Made by a program: the position numbers and the translations under genes. Under the pieces are notes generated by a model. The model saw only the letters and a program-made list of their open reading frames with translations. It was not told where the DNA came from and did not search any database. A stretch of 64,000 nucleotides of DNA from Sipunculus nudus (Eukaryota; Annelida; Sipuncula; Golfingiida; Sipunculidae): NCBI GenBank assembly GCA_026874595.1, contig CM049312.1, forward strand, positions 72,700,429-72,764,428, written 5' to 3'. Below are positions 38,890 to 51,963 of this stretch, in pieces; the stretch's first letter is position 1; each line of letters starts with the position of its first letter.

Positions 38890-39104
38890 TTGTCTGGAGA
38901 TTTCGAGCGAGTGTCCTTATTTTATTTTACTATCCCTCACATAACACCAGTTCAGGCATAGGGCAAAGAATCAGCTCAAGCAAACCAACGAGAGTGAGTG
39001 TCGCATGTAAACAAGGTTGGATGAATAATGCAATACCAAGCTTTCAGTGGTCTGGTAACAGTGCTGTTCACCCTGGTGTTCCTGCCCAGAGAACCTTGCC
39101 GTAC

Positions 39105-39170
39105 TAAGCAGCGGTTACATGTCGGGGACGACTGGCGTGTATAACCGCAGCCTGCGGAGTGTAATTCACT
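39105..39170. repeat. Short GCGGTTA..TAACCGC palindrome, copy 1
   Basis: AAGCAGCGGTTACA and GTGTATAACCGC form inverted arms. The arms and part of the spacer recur at 63275-63345. Confidence 0.35.
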
Positions 39171-39174
39171 TATT

Positions 39175-39420
39175 TATTGGCCCATATCCCCAGTTTTATT
39201 CGTGCACAACTGCTTTACATTTGTGAATATTCCTTGATCACGCACCAAAATACGGAGAAGATTCTTGACCAACACCAAAATCTAATCGATTCTTTCTTGG
39301 CCCATTCTCGAAAGGCCTTCGTAATTTCAAGAGATTCGGTCATGATTGCGTTATGTCGTGAACAAATGCACACAAACACATACACGAACTGGAATGAAAG
39401 CAAACGCTCCTGGCGGAGGC
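39175..39420. mobile_element. CCTCCGCCA-family repeat, left-truncated copy
   Basis: Contains TGTGAATATTCCTTGATCACGC, CCAAAATCTAATCGATTCTT, ACACAAACACATACACGAAC and the end TGGCGGAGGC, as in 10872-11292 and 47376-47670. The left end is missing. The element at 39430 inserted right beside its right end. Confidence 0.6.
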
Positions 39421-39429
39421 AATAAGCGG

Positions 39430-39970
39430 TAGGGCTGGGCATCGGTACGCCACTTCCGTTACAATATGTATTGCGATACAGTTAATTCGATACCGATACG
39501 TATTGACGATACGTTTCATTTTTCTTTGTATATCATTTCTGAATAAAAGCTCTGTTTCTTGTTTTTATATGTTTTTTTTTTATTTTAACATACAACATAT
39601 TTAGTATGCTATGCACTTAAGCAGCTTAAGCTTGATATTAAATAAATAAACAAACCAGTTGCTTTTAATTATAAAAATCTCTCTAATCAAGACTAGCAAA
39701 ATCTCGATCTTCTTTGAGCTCTAGCGTCCCCCCCCCCCCCCCCACAAACATATTTTATTGCATTTGGTGGGGAAGATTATTGGCTGTTTTTTTATGTCAT
39801 GTAATTTCACAGTTTTGTATAATTCTGTGAATATGAATCCCATTGTTCACTCTCCTGTTTGTACAGGATTTGTCCCAATGCTTTAACCATTTATTTGACA
39901 TCTGATGTCGAACGCGGGAGTTCCGAGTAACCTATTACCGGCTGCGTAAATAAAAAAATAGAGATTAAAT

Positions 39971-40015
<45 letters not shown>

Positions 40016-40383
40016 AGGATATATACATGAATGTACCTTGTTCCTAGTAGCAATATGTAATGTGAAAATCGATTTAATTAATAAAGATAAACGTTATTAT
40101 CATTCTCCTATTATCGCTCACATGCGCCTGCTTGTCATGGAAGTACTGACCTGCATGTGTATATACATTTATTAACAAGTCTTAAAAGCCAAAGCAACAA
40201 AATATATAGGCTGCAGTGCATTTAGATTTATTAATCGTCATGGTTATATGTAAAGTTAGAGTTAGAATGCATTAAATTAGCAAGCAATCGATACGACCAA
40301 TACAGCATGCAACGCATTTCGGTTATCGTATCGACGTCGTGTATCGATTCGTATCGATATATCGATATATTGATACAGTCCTA
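39430..40383. mobile_element. hAT-like non-autonomous element with perfect 8-bp duplication
   Basis: Left end TAGGGCTGGGCATCGG, right end TGATACAGTCCTA; the outer bases TAGGRCTG form the inverted repeat. The flanks 39422-39429 and 40384-40391 are both ATAAGCGG, a perfect 8-bp target duplication as in hAT elements. Subterminal zones are full of CGATAC / GTATCG repeats. The 954-bp body holds a C-run (about 39728-39743) and a TA tract (39972-40012) but no transposase frame. Confidence 0.75.
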
Positions 40384-40590
40384 ATAAGCGGTCCGGAGAA
40401 CGGATGACGTCATACTATGCGATGGTTAGACATCTGAGTAATACTAATGCTATCAGAGCCGTCACACATGTCAGAAAGGCGCCACCTGGCGGAGTATGAA
40501 TTAAACGACATTCAACATACACAAATATTACAATGGCGCTTCAATATGAAAGCGATAAAATATATAAAAATAAAGGTATATAAATACGTA

Positions 40591-40984
40591 AGAGGCGTTT
40601 ACCGAGCGCGCGGTATACGGATTGCGGCAGCGGAACGCGGTACGCGGAATGCAGTATTGGTTCGCGTGTATGAGGCATTTATCGGGCGGGCGATAAAACA
40701 CAGCCTGATACATCAACCCGGCTGATTAACCATTTACCTCTGTGGGCTATTCTGACATAATTTATGTCATGTTAAAGCCTGGTCAGGTGTTATACCGCGC
40801 GCGGTATTAGGATCCAATTCTCCCCTAAGGATTCCATTTTACCGCGTGTCTCATGCCGCATATAAATTTACTGCATACCGCGGGCCCGGTTAACGCTTTA
40901 TGATAAAATAACTGGAGTGAAAAATATCTTTTTCGCATACCGTTTACCGCATACCGCATACTGCGCGCCCGGTAAAAGCCGCTT
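40591..40984. mobile_element. TA-flanked TTTACCG inverted-repeat element
   Basis: Left AGAGGCGTTTACCGAGCGCG and right (reverse complement) AAGCGGCTTTTACCGGGCGC are inverted, and each is flanked by TA. The interior carries many ACCGC/GCGGT motifs and a block shared with 570-660. No gene. Confidence 0.6.
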
Positions 40985-40989
40985 TATGT

Positions 40990-42830
40990 GGTTCTCTGGC
41001 CGCCTGGTTATCTGGTGTATGTGCCGAGGATACAGTTATATGGAGCATTCAGTGCATGGGACACAATTTATTTTACGCATTATAATAGCAAGCATAATTA
41101 CTTACGACCTGGCAGGAATTCCACGTTGGAAAACATCAGCGATCATGGTGAAGTTAATTAACTGACTGTTGCTATCATTAGCAATATGTAAGTTATGCAA
41201 ACGTCATTTGGGTTGTCAGAGGGAGGACTGTGAGCTGGATAGCTTTGGCGTCTTATTAATTCTTCGGTGAGCTTCATTCATTTCGTCCGACATTATAATA
41301 TGATCATTTTTTTTATAAACAAGCCGCTTTTTGATGGACAAATAAAAACCTTCCTTACAATACCAACCTGTGGTTTGTTAATATTGCTGTCTTTGTTAAA
41401 GATTTTATAATGAAATTAAAATTTATAATGAAATTAAATTTTATTCATAAGCAAGAGAAAAAAAGTAAACATAAAATTATTATTGGTCGTGTAGTTTAAA
41501 TGTAATCTACTCCATTTGAATGTGGCTAGCTCTGACATAGTGCATAAAATAGAGCACTTTTTACATTTTAATTTCTTAATTATATTAAAATATCACACAC
41601 AAATGAAAGAAAATTCAATCAATACTTATACCAGTAAAACAACAGATTTAAAATGATTCATACTTTATGGGGCTTAAATATGAATTTAAATTGATATGTG
41701 AACGATTTAGCATATGATGGCCTCTTCCTTGAAACACAGCGACTCATTCCTGTACAACCGAGTTGTTTACATACATTAACCTTTTCTATGCATGGGCATG
41801 AATATTTGGCACTGGTGAGGTATAGTCTTCATCAATCAATTCTCATCTGAACAAAAAAATCCATAACAATACTGTTCAGGTATAATTTTAATTTGAAACT
41901 GTAATGTACAGATATAAATAAAACACACCACTCTGTAAATACTCTCATTCAACGGATAATAATGCTTATATACAATGAGACTGCCCTTGCGGAACCGCAT
42001 AATCATTTTTTTTTTTAATTACGATTCTGGCTCAGGTATTCATGTTTACTTAGCCTTCATTCTAGTTCAGTAAATGAAACCTCTTGTTGTATAGGCATTT
42101 CCTGAAACCAAAACAGATATAAAGACAAGACAATCTCAACAGTGGGAAGTTTCTTCAAAGTCTGGATTTTGGTCGTAATTGTGTTGACCCGATGAAATGG
42201 TTTTTTTTTGGGATGATGTCATCAGTGTCGTTGTCTTATGAATTTTTAAGATAGCTTCTGTGGCAAAAAGCCTTCATTCAAAATCAACGCAAAATCATTC
42301 GAAATTAATATGCCGATAGTTTATGTATTTGTGAAACTTATATTCATTTTATCTTATATTTACTTATATGAAAATATTTTCAATAAGTGCGCTATTTTAT
42401 GCACCAAGTAAAAGGAATCAAATTTTAAGTGGATTGATATTAAACAAGATAGGAATATCTAAATGTTTCCCATCTAACTATTTTTTTATAATGTATTTGC
42501 TAAAAAAGGAATAAAGCGTTCGTTGTCTCTGAATCTTTTTAATTTCGAAATATATTTTGTCCCTCACAGTTTCATCTATGCTTTCATTTTAGCATATTGG
42601 TATTAATTATTTAGTTTTATCATTTCTCTGTATAAATGATAGGTGTATCTTATATTTTTGCATCATGATGGACCTATTCTCTGAGTGAACTACATAGTTA
42701 AGAATAACATAAGAGGGAATCGTTAAATCGCTGAAGTGATAGGACCAAGGTCATATTCAATATAAAATAATTGTCTAATCAAGCTGTATCTAAAAATTTG
42801 CAATATTTACAAGAACATGTGATAGAGGTC
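40990..42830. other. Gene-free AT-rich stretch
   Basis: No coding sequence, RNA gene or repeat end recognised. It could hold further decayed exons of the adjacent protease pseudogene, but none was seen. Confidence 0.4.
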
Positions 42831-42837
42831 GCCACTT

Positions 42838-44339
42838 ACATAACATATGTAGGTCCGGCTTCATTACCAGTACAGAACATTTAATTAGTTACCCGGTAGC
42901 CATAGTGACGTGAATCTTTGCAAACATTCTGATTGACAATGGGTAGGAAGGCTTGATTCTGGTACGAAAAGACCCTATATGTATAAAACAACAAATATAG
43001 CGACATAAAGATGGCGTTAATACATCAGTGTATGAAAAATAGCGGCTTTACGTAGTTTTACTCCAGCCTGACTGAAGCCGCCGACCTTGCCCAGGCTTTT
43101 CTAAAAGTATACAACTCATTTTATTTTTTTGTTTTATTGATGTTTGTTATGCTCAGTGATCCACTTTATCCCTTCAGAAATCCTAAAACCGCTTCTGGAA
43201 GATATATTAAACCTCATTTACATGATTTCAAAGAGACCTCTTTTAATATATAGAATTCCGCACGGCATGCTTTACTACTTTAACAACCGCATGAGATGAT
43301 ACTTCGAGATCCCATTGGCAAGGCCTTGGCAGAGACGCTTTCAGAGACCTTGCTTTTTTCAAGTCAGTCGGGCGGCTATTTTATGAATAATAGACAAGAG
43401 CACAAGTGATGGGACCAAGGGGTAACAGTACATAGTAGTTCAGATTAACTCCGTCTCAATATGAATACATGCATAAACATCCATCGGGAGCTGTAAAGGT
43501 ATACAAACCTTTATTTCTAAATTCTCTGTACCCTCCTGGCAATGTATGACGTAATGTAGGATATTAAATGTCCCATTAAATATATACACTTCTTTCTCAC
43601 TGTAAGCTGACTTATAACCAATAATGCCATGGATGATAAAGTAGGTGTATCGACGGGAAGTCACTTAAGTAGCCAGGGTATCCGCGTATGCGGAGATTGG
43701 AGATAGTACAGCACCAGCGAAGTTGAGCAGCCTTCAACCCTCCATATCTTTAATAAAGCGCATTCCCCCATTGACGGGTAGTATGATCACGTTTTTGGTC
43801 TATAAATAATATTCATTCCAAATTCGGACAGACCTTTTGGCCATTAGATGATTTGAAACCCAAAGTGATGTGTTGTTGTATTATATATGTTGGGAGATCC
43901 AACAGTATCTTCTTAATACAGCAAAGATGTAAGCTACCCCAGTCGCTGAGTCCAAGAAGCGTATACAAATTATTTGATTGGTACAACTATCTCATTTATT
44001 ATTTATAAAATAACTGGCTTGATTTAGCAAGGTCTCTGAAAGCGTAACTTACCCGGTTTTTGTAGAAAAAAAAAAAGAAAATCGTACCTGGGCCCTTATG
44101 GTTAACCCCCAGCCCGCAGCGAAACATAGTACCGGGGACACGATAACTTTCTGGAAGCCAGACCGGCTTGATCGCTAGGCTGAACGTTATGTTTCGTTTC
44201 ATTTGGATATCGCAAATTCAAAATCGTCTTTAGTGAAGTCATACTGAGGGTGCTGGATGATTTCTTCTACATCAAACGTTCGTTCCAATCTGTCGACTTG
44301 ATACCAATGATGATTTACGAGCACCACACGTTTATCAGG
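42838..44339 (-). pseudogene. Decayed duplicate of the CUB/trypsin protease (two exon relics)
   Basis: Two pieces on the - strand match consecutive exons of the protease at 48718-62851. The 44339-44040 piece matches exon 53673-53399: VDRLERTFDVEEIIQHPQYD corresponds to [20 protein letters not shown], then a stop and frameshift, then ITFSLAIKPVWLPES for [15 protein letters not shown]. The Cys of PACLP is Trp and the AGWG motif is broken. The 42978-42838 piece matches exon 51482-51334: NQAFLPIVNQNVCKDSRHYG for NQAFLPIVDQSVCKDSRHYG, then an in-frame stop and a lost Asp-Ser-Cys pocket. Order and strand agree with tandem duplication of the gene, followed by decay. No matching His or Ser exon was found nearby. 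Confidence 0.85.
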
Positions 44340-47300
44340 CTTATATTGTATCATCAGTGATAAGATGTGATGCCATAGATCGGAATTATTTTGAAAGTAA
44401 TATTCTCAACCTGCGACCTGTGACGACTGCGAGTTTTCAACGACCTGAAAGCCTAATAACTTGGCCGCAGCCGGCACCAAAACGTCGAATTTTAATTAAC
44501 TGAAGAAGCACCTATCAGTTTATTTTAAAAAGGCCTGAATGTCATGTTGCCATGGCTAGATTCTCTAACGGCTGACAGAAATGCCTCCCGATCAATGACG
44601 ATCGACTTACAATAATTGAGCTATGATATGAAAAGTTTGGTTTTGAAAATAGTCTCCGTCTCTTTCCTAAGACGCTTCCCACAGACTGGCAGTATACTCA
44701 CAATTTGGCATACTAAAATCCTGCATTTGAGACCATTCGGCCATTTTTGGTGGACCGGAATGGCGCTAAATCTTATCTCGACCCGCCATGATCTACCTTT
44801 TTTTTTTCCATGATCTACATCGACTGCGCTAAAACTTTGAACCAGACCACCACGACTTTTCAGTTCGCGGCTAAATCCTACTTGAGATTATGATATCATG
44901 TGTCAGAGGTTTATAGGGCGATCATTATCTATATTTATTTGAGTGTATATACTATGTTTATCGCACACGTGTACAATTTTCGCTGATTCTATTCTTTTGC
45001 TATAATGTGCCAAATTATAATTCATTGATACTTTTGGGTAGAGTTTGTGGAGAAGGACTGGAGTCCACTTTTTTTTAAGGACTTTTTTTAAGGACTTGGA
45101 CACGCACTTGGACTAGAGGGTCCCGGACTAGGACTGCGAATCCATCTCGAGTCCAGTAGAAAAGAATACTATATAAAGAATGTTCACATGTTTTTACCAC
45201 TTAGAGAATATTACAACAACAAAAAATGAATATACAGGGGCTGCATTTAGGGCTAAACGTAATCAAACATTCAAATAAAGGGCACTTTTAAACTAACATA
45301 ACATTTGCATGATTTTCTCAAATATCCTTATTAAATTTCTTTTAATAAAAGACGACTGGTACAAGACTTGGACTCGCCAAATGACTCGGACTCCAAGGAG
45401 GTGGACTTGGACTTGCTTGGCGGTTACATATACCTAGTTATGTTGATTTCGTCGGTGTCTGGTCTTTGTATCTGGACCAGTCGGCGAGTCTTTCTGTCAC
45501 TCTGTATGTCTGTCAGCAAGTCATTCTGACATATTGGTACATTTTCTATTTCAACGTGAGTTCCGTGTATCTAATGAAACCGCTATTTACTTATCACGGA
45601 ACTCGATGCAGGTAAATATTAGTTGTGTGTTCAGAACCAACCATTTGTTTAACAGGTTTATTATCTGCAGAATGTCAAAGAAATAGGAATAGAAATGTTG
45701 ATGAACTGAAACGAATCAGAAACAATTTAAAAACCCTGTACTGGATTGGATCAATTTGCCATTAGTATAATTACACCACATAAATGAGACGATTATGCCC
45801 GAATCAGGACACAGTTACCTGAAAGAAAAAATCGTTAAAGGGGAGGACTAAATGCTATTCATGAAGCAAAATATGTTTAATCTTTCTGTTCACCGATGTC
45901 GTTTTCCCTTGAATTAGTGTTAAATAAACATAACGCATTTCAGTAGTATCGTTTGATCATGATCCTTAATTTGCTATTACAGCTAGAGCGCATATGACAA
46001 AGCACAAATGCCTCAGCCAATACGACAGGGAGCGGAAAATAATGCTACCTATTTGTATTGACATTTGAATATTTGATGATAATCTGACAGGCGACCATCT
46101 GCTTATTAGACTGTCCAGCAAGAGATGTTGATATTAAGTCCCGCCGTTATTAACTGCTTGGTCCAGCAGACGGGCTTTACTTCGATTACAGTAATTTGCT
46201 CATGTTTCACCAAACATTGTTTATAGCGATATAGTTTCTGCAAGGGCCTTTTTTCGGAGGGGGGGGGGGGGTCACAGAGAAGGTTGTTTGTTTTGGAGTG
46301 GGGCACAATGTACCTTTGGTCCCTTTTGTACATTTTGGATGAGATAACAAACATAATTTTTTATAAAGATATAATTCCCACATCTAGCTTATAGCCTCTT
46401 CATATTTCTACCCCTTATATGAAAACTTACATCTCATATAGAAAACAATTAAGATTAACGTTTTGCATCAGTCGCCTGTTTGAAGGATCACAAATGTCGG
46501 CCAATAGTTTGTTGTTTAATGCTAATGTAGAAAACAAAACAAAAATTACCATTTCATGAACAAAATATATTGTATATTTTGTGGTTTTGTTTAAGAAAAG
46601 TCTGATAAACTGAGAGGCCGTTGTCCGTGCCCCTGGATGTTTTTCGGCAGACATGGAACATGACTTTTTTAGATACTTTATTCCTTCAGTCATTCAAGAT
46701 CTTCTTCGTTTTAAACGCTGCATGGTTGCACAGCAAGATTCTCCAGGTTCCTCCGAACCCGACAAGGAGCTGCTATTTATAACCGCTGGGAGAGACTTAA
46801 CCTGGAAAGTTACTCTGGAATATGTATTTATGGGGGACCTAAAAGTTCTTGGTTCTATTTTGTAAATCATTAAGCATCACATTTTATGTGATTTTGTGAC
46901 CAACAGAAACGATTTATGAAAACTCTGTATAAAATTTATGGTTTGATATTATTCTGAGCGCTGAACAAAAAATTCGTTAAAAAAACACCGATAAAAATCG
47001 GCTTTTAATAACGGCTAAGATCCGATAAGGTAGGCGTGAGGTATTTATTAGAATCCGTTTTCTGCTCCTGAATAATTGTTATTCTTTGATGATATTATTA
47101 AGCCCCCCCCCCCCCGACGTAGACAGAAGTTGATGTAGGAGGACTTTAATTGGTAAGTTTATTTCTCTCTTAATATTTGAATCCATTTCGTTTTCTTTTG
47201 AGAGTCTTTTCTAGAATTATCGAATTGCAAAATCATCAACAAGAAAGTCATTTATTTTTTTCTTATTTTTCCTTTATTCTTTTTTTCTGAATGTGTTTGC

Positions 47301-47370
47301 GCTGGATATCCGTAATCTGCTGATCTTCCAACACTAACCATACTTTTGTCAACTAAAAGGTATTCTGAAT
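44340..47370. other. Stretch between pseudogene and protease gene
   Basis: AT-rich, with the GGACTTGG repeat listed separately, a G-run at about 46258-46271 and a C-run at about 47103-47115. No gene recognised. Confidence 0.4.
45045..45425. repeat. GGACTTGG-family repeat, copy 1
   Basis: Two ends rich in GGACTTGGAC / GACTCGGACTC (45050-45160 and 45350-45425) enclose an AT-rich core. The same layout recurs at 55090-55640, and a single end occurs at 61010-61110. Confidence 0.55.
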
Positions 47371-47375
47371 GCAAG

Positions 47376-47670
47376 CCTCCGCCATATGGGAGGTCCCTTT
47401 TGTGGGGTGCTGGTCAAGCCGTGTTTGCATTAACTTATTCGGCCCATATTCCCATTTGTGACTCATTATTGATGAATTTCCTAAATCCGGATCATTTACC
47501 AGATCCACGCCAAAAACCTAATCGATTCTTCATTTGCCCATGATTCCATAAAATTTTCATGAGATTCCGTTAATAATTGCGTGAGTTTTTTTGTGAACAA
47601 CACACACACAAACAAACCTACACACACACGGAAGGGAATGAACGGTTACCTTCCTTGCGAAGGCAATTAT
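47376..47670. mobile_element. CCTCCGCCA-family repeat, copy
   Basis: Starts AAGCCTCCGCCATATGG, then GCCCATATTCCCATTTGTGA, AAAACCTAATCGATTCTTC, ACACACACAAACAAACC and GCGAAGGCAATTAT. Its order matches 39175-39420 and 10872-11292. Confidence 0.65.
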
Positions 47671-47877
47671 CCTAAAGGGCAGGTTCCCTTAATCAGGCGA
47701 CCGTGGTGTTCATGTTTACTTTTTTCAAATTTCTCATGTAGTTTTTTTACATTAAAAAACATAAGGATATTCATGGTGGAAATAAAAATAATTTTATTGC
47801 ATCACATAAAAATCAAGTGTTTCTAATTTGAAGAATATACAACCTCGTTCTGTTTATGCTCGAAACCGGACATGTTC

Positions 47878-47881
<4 letters not shown>

Positions 47882-47947
<66 letters not shown>
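47882..47947. repeat. (TA)n microsatellite, imperfect
   Basis: A TA tract with one TGTATA interruption. Confidence 0.9.
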
Positions 47948-47951
<4 letters not shown>

Positions 47952-48268
47952 CGTATATATATTATGTTTGCGCATCCTGAATTTGATTAATTTATATATT
48001 TGTGCATTGACACAGAAACCAAGAACATGCTTATGTACTCATATACATCTAAACTTGAAATTCTAAAATAGCGAGATAGCTTATAAATACCTCTTGTCAT
48101 TTTCTTAGATAAGATATATGTATACATACAGGTTAAAGCCACGCCGGTCGGCACCGATGGTAGCCAGGACCGTATCTCTGCACAAAGCCGACATTTGCAA
48201 CCCACCAACCGGCACAAAAGTTCCTCGAGATCGTCTAAAACCAGCTACCAGCAATGCAGCTTTAGTTT

Positions 48269-48274
48269 TTTATT
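48269..48274 (-). terminator. Candidate polyadenylation signal of the protease gene
   Basis: AATAAA on the - strand, about 440 bases after the main stop codon at 48718. A nearer variant signal could also be used. Confidence 0.35.
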
Positions 48275-48717
48275 GGCCCAAACTGCATTAAATTTGTACC
48301 TCATAAGTGTTTTTTTCAAAAATGAATCAATTGAGAGCCAAAATAATCATTACAAAATTAGGTATAACTCATAGAAAACAACCCAAAGATAAAGCTTCGA
48401 TATTCCGAAACCGGGTGACTGCACCTCCCTCAGCAGTGACCACCTCCGGTTGCTTCACCATTATTCGTATATAAATAGCCGTCGTATATATATATCGCCA
48501 GAGAATATAATATGCACGACATGCCTTACTCCTGCAATAGATATTTCGACCACATGCGATAGCTAAAGTCGATTATTTTGGGAGATAAAAACCTCTGCGT
48601 TGTGAAACAGTCATCGAGTAGATAACGATAAAAGTTAATTGTTCAAACCAATATGGTTTGCATGTTCCTGCATGTTCCTCCCATGTGAATAAATATAGCA
48701 ACGTGGTTGAGGTTAAA

Positions 48718-49092
<375 letters not shown>

Positions 49093-49099
49093 CTAAAAT

Positions 49100-49740
49100 C
49101 AAGGAGAAAAAAAAACACATATCTTAAAGCTAGCTACTAAACTGATTTATTTTTTGAATTTATGTCAGCTCTGCGTACAAATGTGAACTGAAGGTAATTC
49201 CATCTAAGAAAGGTTTATAATACCGCCCCTGTGCTGGAATTATAAGCTTGTTTATCTAAAAATTGTTAGTGCCCATGTTGACAAACTTAATAGGATGTGT
49301 AACCGGAAGTGGTTGACTGCACATGTTCGGAAATTGAAAAGCCACTAGCGGTCGCTGGAAGAATATATAAAAAAATCATTTTGCAAAACTCTGGTTAGTC
49401 TGATTAGCCGCCAGATGTCACTGTTTGACCTGTTATGGTCGGTGGTTATTTTGTCGGGCACCCCACATGTGGCTATAAACAAAGCCGACAGCCTGCGCAA
49501 CGTGAGATCGGCGCTTCTTGGCTTCATTTTTATAAAAGGTTCAATGAATTGTCTTTATTTATCAGATGTCAGATATGGGAAAAGTCCCTTTAATTTGTTT
49601 ACCATATGTAGTTTCACCATAAGAAGTTACATACCAAATTGCAAAACTGAAAATGAGTGTTTTTCTCACTTATATTCTAAATGGGAACAGCATTCATGAC
49701 AGAGCATCCACAATACTGTTGTAAACAACTAGTACCCATA
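49100..49740. other. Intron sequence of the protease gene
   Basis: No feature recognised. Confidence 0.4.
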
Positions 49741-49747
49741 CGTTCAC

Positions 49748-50888
49748 TTAAAGGGGCCATATCATCTATCTGACCTTTATAAACTAATAGGGCTGTCCCA
49801 CTTAGGCGACTCTACAGGCGAATACAGGCGACCAGGCTGTCGCCTCATGGTCGCCGGGTGGTCGCCTGTTTGGTCGCGTGTTGTCGCCTGAAGTCGTCCC
49901 AAGACGCGTGACCTCGAAGCTGTTGCCTCTGGATTTTCAATATGTTAAAAATTCTCAGGCGACAGCTTTTTTGTCGCCAGTAAGCGTAGCATGTCTTCTA
50001 CTGGCGTAGGTCCTGTCGTAGGCTGTCGCAAGCTGACGCGGGTTGTCGTAGGTCCTGTCGTAGGCTGTCGCCGGGTGACGCGGGTTGTCGTGTGTGTTGT
50101 CGCGGGCTGTTGTTACTTGAAACAAGGCCCATCCTTGTGTCCGGCTCCTCACATAGCACATGGTAGAGAATCGTAGAAGCTTGTCGCGGGTGGACTAAGC
50201 AAGAATTCTGGTGTCGTAGGTTGTCGTAGATGTGGTCGTAGGTTGTCGTAGATGTGGTCGTAGGTTGTCGTAGGTGATTTCCCTTTGCCGCGGCGACTGT
50301 GTCGCCGGTTGTCGGCAGCTTGTCGTAGCTTGTCGTCAGACAGTCGCAAACCATTTGTAGCTTGTCGTAGACTATTGTCGTAGCGGAGGTCCTGTCGCCT
50401 GTTTTTTGGCGACCATGAGGCGACAGCCTGGTCGTCTGTAGAGTCGCCTAAGTGGGACAGCCCCATAAAGGTCACCCCTTTGAGCTGTTATAAAATAGGT
50501 AAGAAAACTATGATATAACCACTCAAAGGTTACTTGTTTTGTTTATATCAACATGTTTACAATATGTGGGAGCCCGCCTAAAATCAAAAGAAATTCAACA
50601 AGGGCATCTGGCAGCAGGTCAGATAAGCAAGAGCTTTGCATATGGCATTTTGCAAGAAGTGACCTTTCTATCTGTGCATATATGCAAGCTACTACCTTAG
50701 GTTACATGTTTTTCCCATGTGTAAACATTGCTGTGTTTACAAACATATTGTTGATACATCCTTCACGGAGGAGTTATAAGAACTTTGTACAACCAAAAAA
50801 TACCCTTAGATCATTAGAATATATACACAGAGGAAGCCAGATATTACATAAATTCTTTTTCGAAAGGTAGGTGAAAGGGCACCTTTAA
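49748..50888. mobile_element. TTAA-flanked element interrupted by a second element
   Basis: Ends TTAAAGGGGCC (49748) and GGGCACCTTTAA (50888), with near-inverted termini AAAGGGGCC / AAAGGTGCC. Interior blocks match 21328-21676. The copy is split by the CGAC-rich element at 49790-50463. TTAA on both sides points to piggyBac- or Kolobok-type insertion. It lies in a protease intron. Confidence 0.65.
49790..50463. mobile_element. CGAC-rich terminal-inverted-repeat element, nested
   Basis: Left GGGCTGTCCCACTTAGGCGA continues into CTCTACAGGCGA, and the right end is its inverted copy. The match extends about 60 bases to CTGTCGCCTCATGGTCGCC, with one short deletion. The centre consists of short degenerate repeats of TCGTAGGTTG / GGTCGTAGGTTGTCG. 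No transposase frame; translations are repetitive artefacts. The target duplication is unclear (ATA on both sides). Confidence 0.75.
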
Positions 50889-51018
50889 CCAAGAAGAGTG
50901 TTCTACAAGCACCTATATTCTTATGATTTTTTCTAAAATCTATAATATAAAGATATAACTATTAAGCGTTTACAATATTCTAAGATTTTAATATTTCAGA
51001 ATTCTACAGGATGCTATA

Positions 51019-51019
<1 letters not shown>

Positions 51020-51060
<41 letters not shown>
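51020..51060. repeat. (TTA)n microsatellite
   Basis: About 13 TTA units. Confidence 0.95.
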
Positions 51061-51062
<2 letters not shown>

Positions 51063-51333
51063 ACACAGTGTCAACGGTTAATAAACATTTGCACTTTATA
51101 AAGATTAAATAAATTATACGTAACATTCTCCTAAATTTTCATCGATAAGAGTCATTTCATATTCTGTCTATAAAATAAAGATTAAGATTGAAATATGAAA
51201 ATAACCATAATTTTATCATTGCAAAGAGACGTTACATTTCACTATTTCAGAAATGCAAAATTGATGCCAAATCTTTCGTTTCTGTAAGTTTCATTATATA
51301 TAAAATAGACTGCCGCTAGGGGTCTCTACTTAC

Positions 51334-51482
51334 ACTACAGGAATCGATCCCACCAGCCTCGTAACCAGCACAAAGCATAGAAAATTTGATCTGGTCGCCA
51401 TAGTGACGCGAATCCTTGCAAACAGATTGGTCGACGATAGGCAAGAAGGCTTGATTCAGGAATGACTTGTCACTTACTGTGT
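51334..51482 (-). CDS. CUB/trypsin protease, exon with the substrate pocket
   Basis: Runs from TTTTTCAG|AC to TGTAGT|GTAAGT (phase 1 in, phase 0 out). It encodes DTVSDKSFLNQAFLPIV, VCKDSRHYG and MLCAGYEAGGIDSCS. The Asp of IDSC six residues before the catalytic Ser is the classical trypsin determinant, so cleavage after Arg/Lys is predicted. MLCAGY is a canonical trypsin-family motif. Confidence 0.92.
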
Positions 51483-51740
51483 CTGAAAAATAAGGATAAA
51501 AAAATCAAATGAAAATTGATTTTCTTTAACAAAGTTTGAGTTGATTTTGTTGAGGTAAGCGCTTAATTTTTAATGTTATCTTAATCCGACCTATCTTCTG
51601 AAAACAAATTTATTTTAGGACTGCACGACAGGGCGGTCCACTGGCTTCCTGTTGTTTAATCAAAAATCCCACCACCCACCACCCCCTTCCTTCGTTATTT
51701 GGAGGTGGTCGCAAAATCAAAGTGATTGTTAGGAGAGGTT

Positions 51741-51963
51741 TCAGAAGCGGATCTAGGGGGGGGGGGGTCCAGGGGGTCCGGACCCCCCCCCCCCCCCGCC
51801 CCCTTTGTCACCCGAAGCAACCTTTTTTACGGGGTTTTAGACGTAATTATGCGGCCTGGACCCCCCCTTTTCCAGACCTGATGACCTTTCTTTTAGGATT
51901 TTCATTGGTCTCCTGGGTTGGACCCCCCCCCTCCTTTTTCCTAAATCCTGGATCCGCCCCTGG
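51741..51963. mobile_element. Poly-G/C element, full copy B
   Basis: Left AGCGGATCTAGGGGG, right AATCCTGGATCCGCCCCTGG. The interior shares GCGGCCTGGACCCCCC and TCCTGGGTTGGACCCCC with 244-470. It sits in a protease intron. Confidence 0.65.

Noticed and set aside
49955-50475. Overlapping open frames with Tyr-Asp-Arg/Thr repeats
   Set aside because: They fall wholly inside the CGAC-rich inverted-repeat element and mirror its short repeats.
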